64,000 bases of DNA from Protea cynaroides (Eukaryota; Streptophyta; Magnoliopsida; Proteales; Proteaceae), in the NCBI GenBank assembly GCA_028583415.1, contig CM053269.1, positions 55,293,007 to 55,357,006 on the forward strand. Reading direction: 5' to 3'. How positions within the stretch are numbered: the first letter of the stretch is position 1; every line of letters begins with the position of its first letter. Shown piece after piece: positions 11,704 to 22,000 of the stretch. Under the pieces are notes generated by a model. The model made no database searches. It worked only from the letters and a program-made list of their open reading frames with translations, and was not told the origin of the DNA. The position numbers and the translations under genes were made by a program.

Positions 11704-13820
11704 TCTGGCTGATTCCTCACAAGTCCAGCTTTGCTGGTCGGTGTTAAGCACTGGAGTTCACTCTTCTTTGTTCTCCCCCCAAAGGTTGGACAAGGGTAGT
11801 GGCATGCTTTTGCTGTTTTCTTATAAGACGAAGGAAATTGTCTTTTATCCTCGATTTGAGCCGTTAAGTGCTCATTAACCCTTTAGTGCATAAATAAGCA
11901 TTAGCCGATTTCTAATCTATAAATAAAAAAGATTGAAAGTTGGTAACTACCCTGAATCTCATAGTCTGTTCTGCTTATTTTTGTTACTTTTAAGGTGGTC
12001 ATAGACGATTGAAAGATTGTAACTATCCTGAGAGTCTGAGACTCAGACTCCGGTCTGCTTATTTCTACTACTTTTAAGGTTGTCATAAACGATTGAAAGA
12101 TTGTAAGTTGTAACCACCCTAAGGCTCATACTCTGTTCTGCTTAGGGTCTACTACTTTTGAGGTTGTCTGATTTGGTGTTCTTTCTGATGTTGCTCTGTT
12201 ATTCTAGATGCCAAACGTTTGATTGGTAGGAGATTTAGTGACTCCTCAGTTCAGAGTGATATAAAAGTTTGGCCCTTCAAGGTCATTGCTGGCCCTGGTG
12301 ATAAACCGAAGATCGTGGTGAAGTACAAGGGGGAGGAAAAGCAGTTTGTTGCGGAGGAAATTTCTTCTATGGTACACATGAAGATGCGTGAAATTGCTGA
12401 GGCCTACCTTGTTGCTACTGTGAAGAATGCCGTTGTCACAGTACCTGCCTACTTCAATGAGTCTGAGCGTCAGGCCACAATGGATGCCGGAGCCATTGCC
12501 GGCCTCTCAGTCACACGTATCATCAATGAGCCCACAGCAGCTGCCATTGCTTATGGTCTTGACAAGATATCAAGCAGTGTCGGTGAGAAAAATGTCCTCG
12601 TCTTTGATCTGGGTGGTGGCACCTTTGATGTTTCCCTTCTTACCATTGAAGAGGGTATCTTTGAAGTTAAAGCCACAGCTGGAGATACTCACCTTGGAGG
12701 AGAGGACTTTGACAACCGAATGGTGAACTACTTCGTCCAAGAATTCGAGCAGAAGCACAAGAAGGACATCACTAGAAACCCCAAGGCAATGAGGAAGCTG
12801 AGAAATGCTTGTGAGAGGGCGAAGAGAAATCTCTCTGCTGCTGCTCAGACCACTATTGAGATTGATTCCTTGTGTGCAGATGTTGACTTCTACTCTACTG
12901 TCACCCGGGCCAGATTCGAGGAGCTCAACATGGAACTCTTTAGGAATTGCATGGAGCATGTGGAGAGGTGTCTGAGAGATGCGAATATGGACAAGAGCAG
13001 CGTCCATGAAGTTGTCCTAGTCGGTGGATCTACTAGGATTCCCAAGGTCCAGCAGCTTTTGCAGGATTTCTTCAACGGGAAGGAACTCTGCAAAAGCATT
13101 AACCTTGATGAGGCTGTGGCTTATGGAGCTACAGTTTTTGCTGCGATCCTTGTTGACACGGACAACAAGAAGCTGCAGAGCCTATTGCATCTGGATGTTA
13201 CCCCTCTTTCCCTGGGTCTGGAAACAATAGGAGGTGTTATGACTGTGTTGATGCCCAGGAACACCACCATTCCCACCAAGAGAGAACAGGTTTTCTCTAC
13301 TTCCTTGGACTACCAAACCAAAATGTTGATCGATGTATACGAGGGTGAGAGGATAATGACCAGGGACAACAACCTGCTTGGCAAGTTTGAGATCTCTGGC
13401 ATCCCTCCTGCTCCCATTGGTGTACCGCAGATCAGTGTCCAATTCGAAATTGATGTCAATGGTATATTGATTGTCTCTGCCGAGGACAGGACGAATGGGC
13501 AGACGAATAAGATCACCATTACCAACAAGATGGGCAGATTGTCGAAGCAGGAGATAGAGAAAATGGTGCAGGACGCCAAGAAGTACAAAGAGGAGGAAGA
13601 GGAGCACAAGAAGGCCGGGGAGGCAAAGAACACCTTGGAGAATTATGCTTACAACATGAGGAACATGGTTAGGGAGATGGATGAAGCCATTGAGCAGGCT
13701 ATCCAGTGGCTCGACTGCAACCAGCTTGCGGAGGCTGATGAGTTCATTGACAAGATGTGGGGACTGGAGAGCATCTGCAACCCCATCATCACAAAAATGT
13801 ACCGAGGGTGCAGGCGCTGA
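7315..13820 (+). CDS. HSP70 copy B, two exons (7315-7516 and 12208-13820), EEVD-less
   Basis: Joined product about 604 residues. Exon 1 gives signature 1 (IDLGTTNS, residues 8-15) and ends at a GTAATT donor inside the codon before AKRLIGRRF; exon 2 follows a TTCTAG acceptor. The ATPase domain is complete (FDLGGGTFDVSLL, VVLVGGSTRIPK) and the substrate domain is open. Against copy A the lid lacks 14 codons (MRNTIKD to IEDAIEQ shortened to MRNMVREMDEAIEQ), and one extra base after KMY shifts the frame so the protein stops at RGCRR; the Gly-rich tail and EEVD are gone. ATG 7315 is chosen because it matches copy C; 7303 is in frame. The intron is 4.7 kb and filled with insertions. It may be expressed, but HOP- or CHIP-type TPR partners should not bind through EEVD. 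Confidence 0.85.
9291..10478 (-). mobile_element. Composite TRIM-type LTR element in the B intron
   Basis: LTR-like block TGTTAGGATCGG...CCCAACA at 9291-9633 is repeated from 9991 to about 10,293, and its first 39 bases again at 10440-10478. Left of the second block GATACCACT is the complement of an initiator-Met tRNA primer site, and another (GCTCTGATACCACTT) precedes the third, so the element lies on the minus strand. The first LTR is followed by the complement of a purine tract. No gag or pol. The three LTR pieces suggest two overlapping insertions or unequal recombination. Unit C reads across without it (near 22,385-22,430). Confidence 0.75.
11656..11698. repeat. (GA)n microsatellite in the B intron
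   Basis: About 20 AG dinucleotides in a row. The matching spot in C (24,246-24,271) has a shorter run, and D only a few AG repeats near 39,430. Confidence 0.9.
11931..12180 (+). repeat. About 80-bp tandem repeat before exon 2
   Basis: The phrase GATTGAAAGATTGTAA, then CTCATA.TCTGTTCTGCTTA and TACTTTTAAGGTTGTCATAA, recurs at 11931, 12007 and 12091 (spacing 76 and 84 bp). C has about two copies (24,960-25,110) and D three (39,725-39,965). Copy A has only a diverged single version. The array ends within 40 bp of the splice acceptor. Confidence 0.85.
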
Positions 13821-14132
13821 CATGTACGATGATGCACCTTGACTGAATCACCATTTTAGCCTAAGGTCGTGCCCTAGCTTGAGCAATGCTAGGTTTCAAC
13901 TCCTGGGTATCCCCATCCTCTACCACGTCGTCCAGCATTGGAGGAATAGAAGCTGCCGAGTGTTGTTTCAGGAATATTTGCAACGGGTGCTGTGGTTAAG
14001 ATACCATTACCTCGGTTGCTTAAGTTAGCTTCCGGTGTGGGAACATCAATAGGAGTAGAATTATGGTCTTTGAGAAGCTCCTGATATAGGAGGAAGCCAT
14101 ATATATCTTTCGGTGGCAAGGGATCCAGCCAA
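13821..14132 (+). other. Former tail and 3' region of HSP70-B
   Basis: If the one-base insertion before it is ignored, the first bases would continue the tail as GADMYDDAP and then a stop, so the ancestral reading frame ran a few codons further. The remainder is homologous to 26,761-27,090 after copy C and is probably 3' UTR or flank. Confidence 0.6.
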
Positions 14133-14140
14133 GTAGTGAT

Positions 14141-14884
14141 CAAGGATTGTAATTTCGGTTTCGTGCCGGGTTTCGGCCAGACCAAAAACCAAAATTTCGA
14201 TGATTTCGGCCCAAATTTCGGTGAAACATGGTAAAAAAAAAAAAACATTGTTTCGGATCAACAGATCGAGAGACTAAGAGAGAGATTCTGTTAAGATAGA
14301 GATACGTGTCTATCTTGTTTGTATTTAATATTATTTTTCTTCTTTTAGTCCCACATGAACCTTTAACTCAATTGAAGGAAGAACAAAAATACAAAAAACA
14401 CCCTTATAGCTTTTAGTCCCACATGGATACTTTTATAGAATTGAAAAAAAATCATAATATTATAAGAAGGAAAACTTGGTAATCAACATTTCTTTTAATC
14501 TTTTAGTCCCACATGGATTACTTAAAAGAATTGAAAGAAGACAAAATGCTATAAAGTAGATAGCTGGGAAAGCAAAATACACTACAGATTGGGTGGTGTG
14601 ACTGACGTCACTTTTACCAAAAAGGAAAAAAAGTGACTAAAGTCAGTAATGGGCCTAGCTCATAAATTAAAATAGTTAAAAACTTTCTGTGGTTTGTATT
14701 TATTCAAACCGGTTTTGTCAAATATTGGTCGAATCAAGATTTTGGACCGAAATTTTGGCCGAAACCATAAATTCGGACCGAATTTATGTAAAAAAGATAC
14801 CGACATCATGGTTTGTATCGGATTTGTTCAAAACTGAGAGGTTTCGGCCGAAATCCAAAATTTCGGCTGAATTTCTGAACTATG
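14141..14884. mobile_element. hAT-like non-autonomous element, 744 bp, B only
   Basis: Flanked by identical 8-bp repeats GTAGTGAT at 14133-14140 and 14885-14892. Unit C has the uninterrupted sequence with a single GTAGTGAT near 27,074-27,081. Ends are CAAGGATTGTAATTTCGG and, inverted, CATAGTTCAGAAATT, loosely matching. The interior has three diverged blocks with TTTTAGTCCCACATG. No coding capacity. Confidence 0.85.
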
Positions 14885-14918
14885 GTAGTGATAGAGGTGT
14901 CAAAAGACTCACAATTAG

Positions 14919-15226
14919 TGTTAAGTTTCCAATTTAAAAGTTCGAACTAGTAAGTGGAGGGACTCACATAAATAAAGCACCCAAGGTTCTATTTTCTAAG
15001 TAATATGAGACTATTCCCAACACTCCCCCTCACGTGTTGTCCCTCTTCTGGTTGGCAGTACACATGGCATGTGGTCCCTCTTTCGAGTGAGAATACAGAA
15101 TGAACCTAGAGTTATGATACCATGTTAAGTTTCCAACTCAAAAGTTAAAATTAGTAAATAGAGGGACTTACATATATAAGGCACCAAAGGTTCTACTTTC
15201 TAAGTAATGTGAGACTATTCCCAACA
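14919..15226 (-). mobile_element. TRIM element (104-bp LTRs), B copy
   Basis: LTRs at 14919-15022 and 15123-15226 begin TGTTAAGTTTCC and end TTCCCAACA. Between them lie the complement of a purine tract (CTCCCCCTCACG) and, next to the right LTR, the complement of a primer site (ATGATACCA), so the element is on the minus strand. Target duplication ATTAG/ATCAG (one mismatch). Unit C has the empty site (CATAATCAGGTCC near 27,107). Same family as 18292-18601. Confidence 0.9.
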
Positions 15227-15529
15227 ATCAGGTCCTATACCTCTGAGGATATTGAGAAGAATGTTGGAGTCATTGACTGGATTTTCATCGACATCGATCT
15301 TGAGGAACTCGACTTCGTTGTATTTGTTAGCCATTTGGAACGACTGGAGTATAGGAATGTAGTAGGGTAAATTGGTCAAATCAATTTATTTTAATACCGG
15401 ATATTTACAGTAGTTGAGTGTAATTTACCGAAACATAGGATAGTGCATTGTATTTAATGTATTTTATAGAGGAGGTCTGTATAATTTACCCTTGTATGTA
15501 ATGTTGTAAAGATTTTCTCTTATAGATTC

Positions 15530-17210
15530 AAATGCCGCACTTTCAAAACGACTTCAATCCTCACAAACTTAAAATGGCAAATTAACAACGACCCAAGCAG
15601 TCGCAGAGGGCGAATGAAAGCCAAGGAGAACAAAAGTGCAACAAAGTTGTTGAAGCAGAGCATTCAAATGGTTAAAGCTCCTCACCACTTGATTAAAGAT
15701 TCTCATTTATGTCAAGAAGTCGTAGGGGACGAGGTGAGCCTGGAGGCAAATCATGGAACTCTTCTGTCGAACTTGCATCTATACTAGAGTCATAGGGGAT
15801 GAAGTGGAGATGTTGGTCTTGGCGTTAGCTCTGAGTGATGTGTCTTTGAAACTGAATCTTACCTCTGAAAATTGCCAAGGCGCTTTACCCACAGTGATAG
15901 ATGCGCTTTCAGCTTCTTCACCAACCTGGCGGATAATAAAATTCTTGAAGTCTGTAAGCAACTCTCTCTCTCTCTCTCTCTCTCTATGTATCTTCGGTGG
16001 TCCATGTGTTCCCAGATGGAAACTTTGAAGCACATCTTTTAGCACCTTTCACTGTGTCTCAAGTCTCAACCACACTCACAGGATTGGTCTAATGTTTAAG
16101 CAGATTGTATTGATGATGTTATTTCATCTGAATCACCTTGTCCCTCTTTTGATTATCAAAAAAGTTGCCTTCATGGCTCTCTCACGAAAATATTATAATT
16201 ATAAAACCTGTCTTATTCCTTTTTGTGGCTAAATAATTGTCATATTGTCATCCATTCACACATCGGCCACCGTTTGGTTCTCCAAATAACAATGATGAGA
16301 GCAGATTTTTGTTTCTTAAAAAAAATATATATATATTTGATGAGAGAGCAGCCTTACTTGCCCTTGATGAAGGCAAAATGCCGTTTGGATTTTTGAGAGG
16401 TAGACCTCCTCGTCTTCCAATTGCAGTAAGATTGCTTTTATTTGTTGATACTGAATATCACAGTAAAAAATAGAAAAGAAATATAAGAAAGAACCTATGT
16501 TTGAGTTCCTAATTCCATTTCCACAAGAGTGAACGCTGGATCAGTTTCCAATCTCATAGAGATGCTGCCTTTATTTTTTTTTTTCCCTTTTTTTGTGTGT
16601 GAAACAGAAAAGTAGAGATGCTGAATTTGTTGACGAGAAATTCCAGCCAGTAAGAGGATGGTGCTATGGTCACTGTAGCCTTTACAAGAGCTACAAAAAT
16701 ATAAATAAACTGAAATCTGCCTTTGGAGAGCTTATCATGCCCATTGTACAAGAACAAAGTTCAATTCTTCAATGGAAAGTTTAGTCTTAGGTCTGTTCTA
16801 TTGCCATAACCACTGAGGTCTAGCATCAATTCCATGTGTATAGGATAAAGAGAACATCGGACAGGTAACAACAATTTGATCAGAAATAATTGACTGCAGT
16901 CAGTCTTGCTGATCCAGCAATCTCTCTTTAATAGTAGGAGTGTATCATAGTCTTGATTTTTGTTCTTAAAAAGAGTTTAATGTCAATGAGACATCGATGC
17001 CATCATTTGTGGAGGTTTGTTAGTCAGAAAAGTTTTTGACAGCACAGCTACAGACACTATAAGGATAAAAACCCTATCATGAACAAATCTTACTCCAATT
17101 CAAGATCAAAGTATATTGCATTAAGGACAACACTACTAGACCCAACTACTACAACAAGAAAACTCCATGAAATCTGCCAATTAACATATACAATACTCTC
17201 CCAATTATTA
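15530..17210 (+). other. Downstream segment shared by units B, C and D
   Basis: Low-copy sequence kept in all three units (B here; C about 27,410-28,760 plus 31,090-31,690; D about 41,640-43,335). One stretch (15,750-15,960 in B) is open on the minus strand in B and D with the same residues (RQVGEEAESASITVG), and another (16,600-16,690) shares AEFVDEKF. I do not recognise a family, and unit C has stops or gaps, so these may be relics of a captured exon rather than a gene. A (CT)n run lies at 15,961-15,985. Confidence 0.4.
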
Positions 17211-17229
17211 TTATTTTTTCATTATAGAG

Positions 17230-17530
17230 ATTAGATTATAATGGCCGCTGAAACTGTGAAATGGGTAAAGGGTGAACTTAATTGTTTTGTTGACATTTTG
17301 GTTGGGGAAGTTGTCAAGGGCAACAAGACAACCAAGGTAAATACATCATCCTATACTAGGAGTAATTCCTAAAATAGGGCGACCATATCAACTGAAACAA
17401 TTAAGGAATAAAATGTATAAATTGAGGATGGAGTATAGCGCATTCTCAAAATTATTGGGAACAATGGGTTTTGGATGGTACGATGAAAGGAGAATTGTAC
17501 TTACCACCGAAGAAGTATGGGAAACACACC
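17230..17530 (+). pseudogene. Myb/SANT-like fragment, decayed (B-unit copy)
   Basis: Homologous to the more intact 31,711-32,016. It encodes KWVKGELNCFVDILV then GNKTTK, followed by a gap and frame breaks, and resumes with FGWYDE near 17,465. The pattern resembles the Myb/SANT-like domain found with plant PIF/Harbinger elements. It is interrupted by a copy of the short sequence at 17,335-17,375 that also follows it at 17,535-17,570. Confidence 0.5.
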
Positions 17531-17579
17531 TCAAGGTAAATACATTATCCTATACTAGGAGTAGTTCCTAAAGCCAAAT

Positions 17580-17770
17580 GAACTAATTGAAATTGAAACC
17601 TTTTTCCGTTATGATTTTGGATTCTAAAGTCTTTTTAAACCCGATTCACTCCGTGGGAGTAAAGAATCCGACCATATTTATCAAATGCGATTCTACTCCA
17701 TACTAGCTCCCTAGGAATTAAAATCCATTGAATCTGACTTTTAAAGTTTTATCAAATAGGCCCTTAGGTC
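17580..17770. mobile_element. Tourist-like MITE end beside the Myb-like fragment
   Basis: Sequence ending AGTTTTATCAAATAGGCCCT matches the right end of the element at 63,236-63,799 (TTTTATCAAATGGACCCTTA), and GATTCTACTCCATACT and similar phrases are shared. The D-unit neighbour at about 32,120-32,295 is its duplicate. Only the right end is clear. Confidence 0.5.
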
Positions 17771-18002
17771 AGTAGAAAGAGAAGATTGAAGTTTGGTTTT
17801 AGGGTTTATTTAGCTTTCTCCGGTGGTCTTTGTTTAGGGTTTAGGGTTTACACTTTTCTTTACCTAGCAAAACCTATATTGAAGTCAAGAACATCTGATC
17901 TAGAACGTTGCTTGTTCGGTCACTGACTATGTGGTAGCTTGGATTCGAACCATCGAAGTCTTTGGTATGTATTATAAAATTAATTATATAATGCATTATG
18001 AC

Positions 18003-18097
18003 CTCAAGAGGATAGCTCAGTTGACAAATAATCAACACCTCAAAATAAAGAAGTCATGAGTTTAATTCTCCTTGAGACTCTATCTACCAAAAAAATA
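18003..18097 (+). mobile_element. tRNA-derived SINE, C copy
   Basis: A 95-bp insert with pol III box A-like TAGCTCAGTTGA (from 18013) and box B-like GAGTTTAATTC (about 18,058-18,068), spaced as in a tRNA, ending in an A-rich run. It is flanked by 19-bp direct repeats (17984-18002 and 18098-18116, two mismatches). Unit B has a site without it (near 5,780-5,810). A duplicate sits at 33515-33608. Confidence 0.8.
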
Positions 18098-18291
18098 TTA
18101 TATAATACATTATAACATATGTAGTTATTTGATATGATTTATGGTACTTATTTATATTCAAAATAAATTGACATAATAAAAAATCTATAAATAGATTTGA
18201 AGGTGTTTATCATTATTTTGATAATCTATTATTATTTATTTATATCTAATGATAATTAAACGATTATTATTTATGATTTATCATTTCTTAT

Positions 18292-18601
18292 TGTTGGGAA
18301 TAATCCCACATTACTTAGAGACTAGAACCTTGAGTGCCTTATCTATGTCAGAGTCCTTCTATTTATCAATTTGAATTTTTAAGTTGGAAACTTAACATAG
18401 TATGAGAGCTCTAGGTTCACTCCATATGATTACTCAAAAGAGGGACCACATGCCATGTGTACTGCCACCTAAAAGAGAGGCAATACGTAAGGAGATGTTA
18501 GGAATAATCCCACATTGCTTAGAGACTAGAATCTTAAGTGCCCTATATATGTGAGAATCCCTCCACTTAACGATTTGAACTTTTAAATTAAAAACTTAAC
18601 A
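18292..18601 (+). mobile_element. TRIM element (106-bp LTRs), C copy
   Basis: LTRs at 18292-18397 and 18496-18601, both TGTT...TAACA. The left LTR is followed by TAGTATGAGAGC, close to an initiator-Met primer site, and the right one is preceded by a purine-rich AAGGAGA. Perfect 5-bp target duplication CTTAT (18287-18291 and 18602-18606). Unit B shows the empty site near 6,630. No coding sequence. Confidence 0.93.
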
Positions 18602-19000
18602 CTTATTTTCTTTCCATCCTTGTCTTTTGCTCACTTTGAATTCTCTTCATTTCATTGTTATTTATCTTTGTTGTTACGTTATTATTTTTGTTTTTTCATT
18701 ACAATTAAATATAATTTCCATTGACGTTGACTATCAGACTCTTATATGTTTTTTTTTTTTTTGGGTAAATGACTTTTAATTGTTGAGCACAGCTAAGCTA
18801 GGTGAATTCGCAAATGAGGTTCAGACTACTTTTAAAAGTGCTAACAATTATTTAATATAAACGATTAGCTGATGTAAGAATTTTTGGACTCATGTAAGAG
18901 AAAGTTCTTATATTATCGATCTCCAGTGAACTTCCGCCGGAGATTTTTCTTGTGTATTTTTTCTCTGCTGCCTCTTGTCGTTTCCAATTGGTTGAAAATA

Positions 19001-22000
19001 ATGAAAGGTCCAGCTATCGGAATCGATTTAGGGACGTCGTACTCTTGTGTTGGCGTATGGCAACACAACCGTGTTGAGATCATAGCTAATGATCAAGGGA
19101 ATAGGATCACTCCTTCTTGTGTTGCCTTCACTGATACTGAGCGTTTGATCGGAGATGCAGCAAAGAACCAGGTCGCGATGAATCCGCTCAATACCATCTT
19201 CGGTGATTTTCTTCCTCTTTCTGTTATTTGTTTAACCTAGATCTGCTTTTTTATTTTTTGGGTTATTTAGAGATTCCTTTGGTATCATTTTTTTGATATT
19301 TTTTTAAGGGAATTTTATATCATTTTTTTGTTTTATTTTTGAAAAGAAAAAATAAAAAAAATAAAAAAAAATTTTGATTTTTGGCCAAAAAGTTTTTTTT
19401 TTATCATTTTTACGCGAAATGTTAATGAACAAACATGTATTCTAATGACTCAAAATAGAAGGTAAGGAGATAAATTCCATATTTTTAATAGATCATGGTC
19501 TCGACATCATCGAGAAAGACTTAAGTTTTTGGGGAGAGTTTAGAACAGCTTGTGTTATACTAGATGATCAAAGATTGGTTTCTCTTTCCATTTAAAGCCC
19601 AATTCAGATGATTTTATCAGGTGAGTTTCATTTTGAGTTGAGTAACAAATCTAATGGATCTAATCGGCCGGAAAATCCAAGAATGTGACGGATATGAGGC
19701 TTGAAATTCCTGTATCTCCATTCAAGTTGCAAAAGTTTGTCAAGGTCAGATCTCCTCCACTTCGATCGCCTTGATAATTTTTGGTATCTTTTACCTTAGA
19801 TCGCAGATCTTCACATCTACGATCTCTGATCTTTCACTTAGCGGACGGATTTTCAAATCTGTAGAGGCCGATTAGTAGTTTCGACATCCACTTGATTTGC
19901 AGGTATGATATGGATGCAATGATGAACAACTTTTCCCCTTGGAGGAGTCTTCTAAGGTCATGGTTAGAGAGTTCCTCCTTCCATGATTTCTCCTCCTAGT
20001 TTGGAGGAGATCCCTCCTCTTCTTCCCCCGCCGGGGGGGGGGGGGGTCGTTTAGCGGGTTTGGAGTTGTGCCATGGGAGGGGGGAAAGGTGGTGAAGCTG
20101 CTGCAAATCTTGCTGGTCCAGCATATGGTGAGGCTGTTGCAAATATGTTGGTCCTTTACTGTTGTGAGGTTTTGTACCTAACCAAGAAGGTGTAGGTAGT
20201 ACTTCCAGGGATGGGAGGCTGCATGCATGAGGAAGAAGAAGAATAAATTCCGGCAACGGCGACTTACTTTTTATTTACCCAAAAAAAAAAAAAAAAAAAA
20301 AAGAAGAAGAAGAAATGAGAGACCAAAGCAAAGTATAAAAATTATTCTACACATAAGTATACCAAAGCTATTTCTCATTTTATGATCCTTATACCTATAA
20401 TTACCGAATAAATTTTTATTTTTATTTTTATCAAAAATTATTTGTGATAAACAGATGAAAAACAAAAACAAAAATGAGGAGAAAAGTTTAAACAAAAATA
20501 AAAATCATACCAAAGAGAAATTGTTACCTCCTTTAGGTTTGCCCTTTTGTTCTTCAAGTGATTCTCTTGTTTGCTTGTTATTGTCGCACCGAATTGGATG
20601 GTCTTTAGCTCGCTTAATTTTCCTGCACAAGGATGAAGAAGAACACCGTGGGTGACGGTCGAGTTGGATAACCCATAAACCACTCTGATGCTTAAGTTAA
20701 TCCGGTGCACAAGTAGTATGGAACAAGCACGAGTGTGATTGCTCCTTTGTCAAAGAGGATTTAGGTAGAAATCTCAACTAGAGCTCTGAGCGTAAAAATT
20801 CAGTGTCCATTTACCTTCGCTTGCCTAGGATTTATAGGACGAGAATGATCGGATGTGGTATCTACTTGATAAGGCAAGAGAGCCGTATCAAAGGTGTGGA
20901 TCTCGCCCCGAATAGGGGAAACTCGTTGGGGTTCTCCAAGTGGGCCATACCCTCATTCACAGGATCCGTTTCTCCATATCCATAATCCGAGACTGACTCT
21001 CTGACACAGTAGGAATATGGACCATCCTTATCGGATCTAGAACGAATCTTCATGGGATACGCCGAGGACGAAACTTGCAGTTGTTGTATATCGTCAAGCT
21101 CGTGCTCGGTCTCTTCGTGCACAACATTGTATTATTGGTTGTGGTGTATTTCCCCATATCACGTGCTTTCTCTAACAATGTCACATAGTTTTGTACGATG
21201 GTACCCATGAGATATTCAGTTTTTCAGCGCCTTAATTTGTTCCCTATTACAGATAGGCATGTCACGTAGTTCTCTTGATTTCTATTTCTATTTTTATATG
21301 AGAAATCATTTATAAGAATAAATTATGGATCAAATAGAAATAGTTTAAAATGGACAAAATAACGTATATAATGAAAAATAAGTTTGGTAATGTTATGATT
21401 GGAAATCGTCCCACCGAGCTACGACCTGGATGATTTGCAATCGTAAAAGAGAGAGAACGGAGTTTGGCGACTAAGCCTGGGGTACACTTTGATGCCTAAA
21501 TTGGATTCCCGTAAGTAAACAGTTAAGAGCTTGCGAAAAGCAAACTCCAGTTTAAAGAGAGGGGCCGTAGAGAAAACTTTAGTGTAAAAGAGAAGTAATT
21601 ATATGCCTTTACTTGAAGGAACCGCTCATATTTATAGGATGAAGCAAGAGTCACAGATGTATCCGGATTCTGGATGGTGTACGTAGGAAGGACTGCCAGG
21701 TGTCACGGTGTACGGCACCCAAGTCATGGACTCCGAGTGGGAATGGAAGGTTCCAGCTCAAACTGTCGAGTTCCAAGAGACGAGCATGACAGATGTCACA
21801 TTAAAATGAGTTCCGTGTTACAGGATGAGGCCTGGGCAAGCAACGTATCCTAGTGGGAGAGGGTTTTGCACACTCGACGGGCTGGATTTAGCCAGAATGT
21901 GACATGTGGACCAAGTCACATATCTAATCAGGCAATGTATCTCATCAGGAAACGTTCATCAAGAGACCTAAGCTGAGTGCAACTAGGACAAGTTAAGTCG

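Larger units (their letters stand above)
7517..12207 (+). other. First intron of HSP70-B (4.69 kb)
   Basis: Begins GTAATT and ends TTCTAG. Homologous blocks shared with the intron of C are broken by B-specific sequence at about 7939-9240 (including a (GA)n run at 8893-8927) and by TRIM-type LTR sequence at 9291-10478. Further right are a (GA)n run at 11656-11698 and an array of about 80 bp repeats just before exon 2. Short open frames are not supported as genes. Confidence 0.75.
5760..17830 (+). repeat. Duplicated unit B of the HSP70 array
   Basis: From about 5760 the sequence is homologous to unit C (from about 18,100) and, in parts, to unit D (from about 33,480). The homology covers the upstream AT-rich block, exon 1, intron segments, exon 2 and the downstream segment to the Myb-like fragment near 17,230-17,530. 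Differences between units are mostly insertions of mobile elements. The left limit is approximate. Confidence 0.8.

Noticed and set aside
18003..18097. A functional tRNA gene
   Set aside because: A and B boxes are present, but no acceptor stem closes, the sequence ends in A-rich text and it has 19-bp target duplications, so a SINE fits better.
18884..19000. Extended N-terminus for HSP70-C (a hydrophobic stretch that looks like a signal peptide)
   Set aside because: It begins at the promoter-deletion junction and is 5' UTR in B. HSP70s of this type start at the later ATG, and exon 1 is otherwise cytosolic in type, so an ER signal is not believable.
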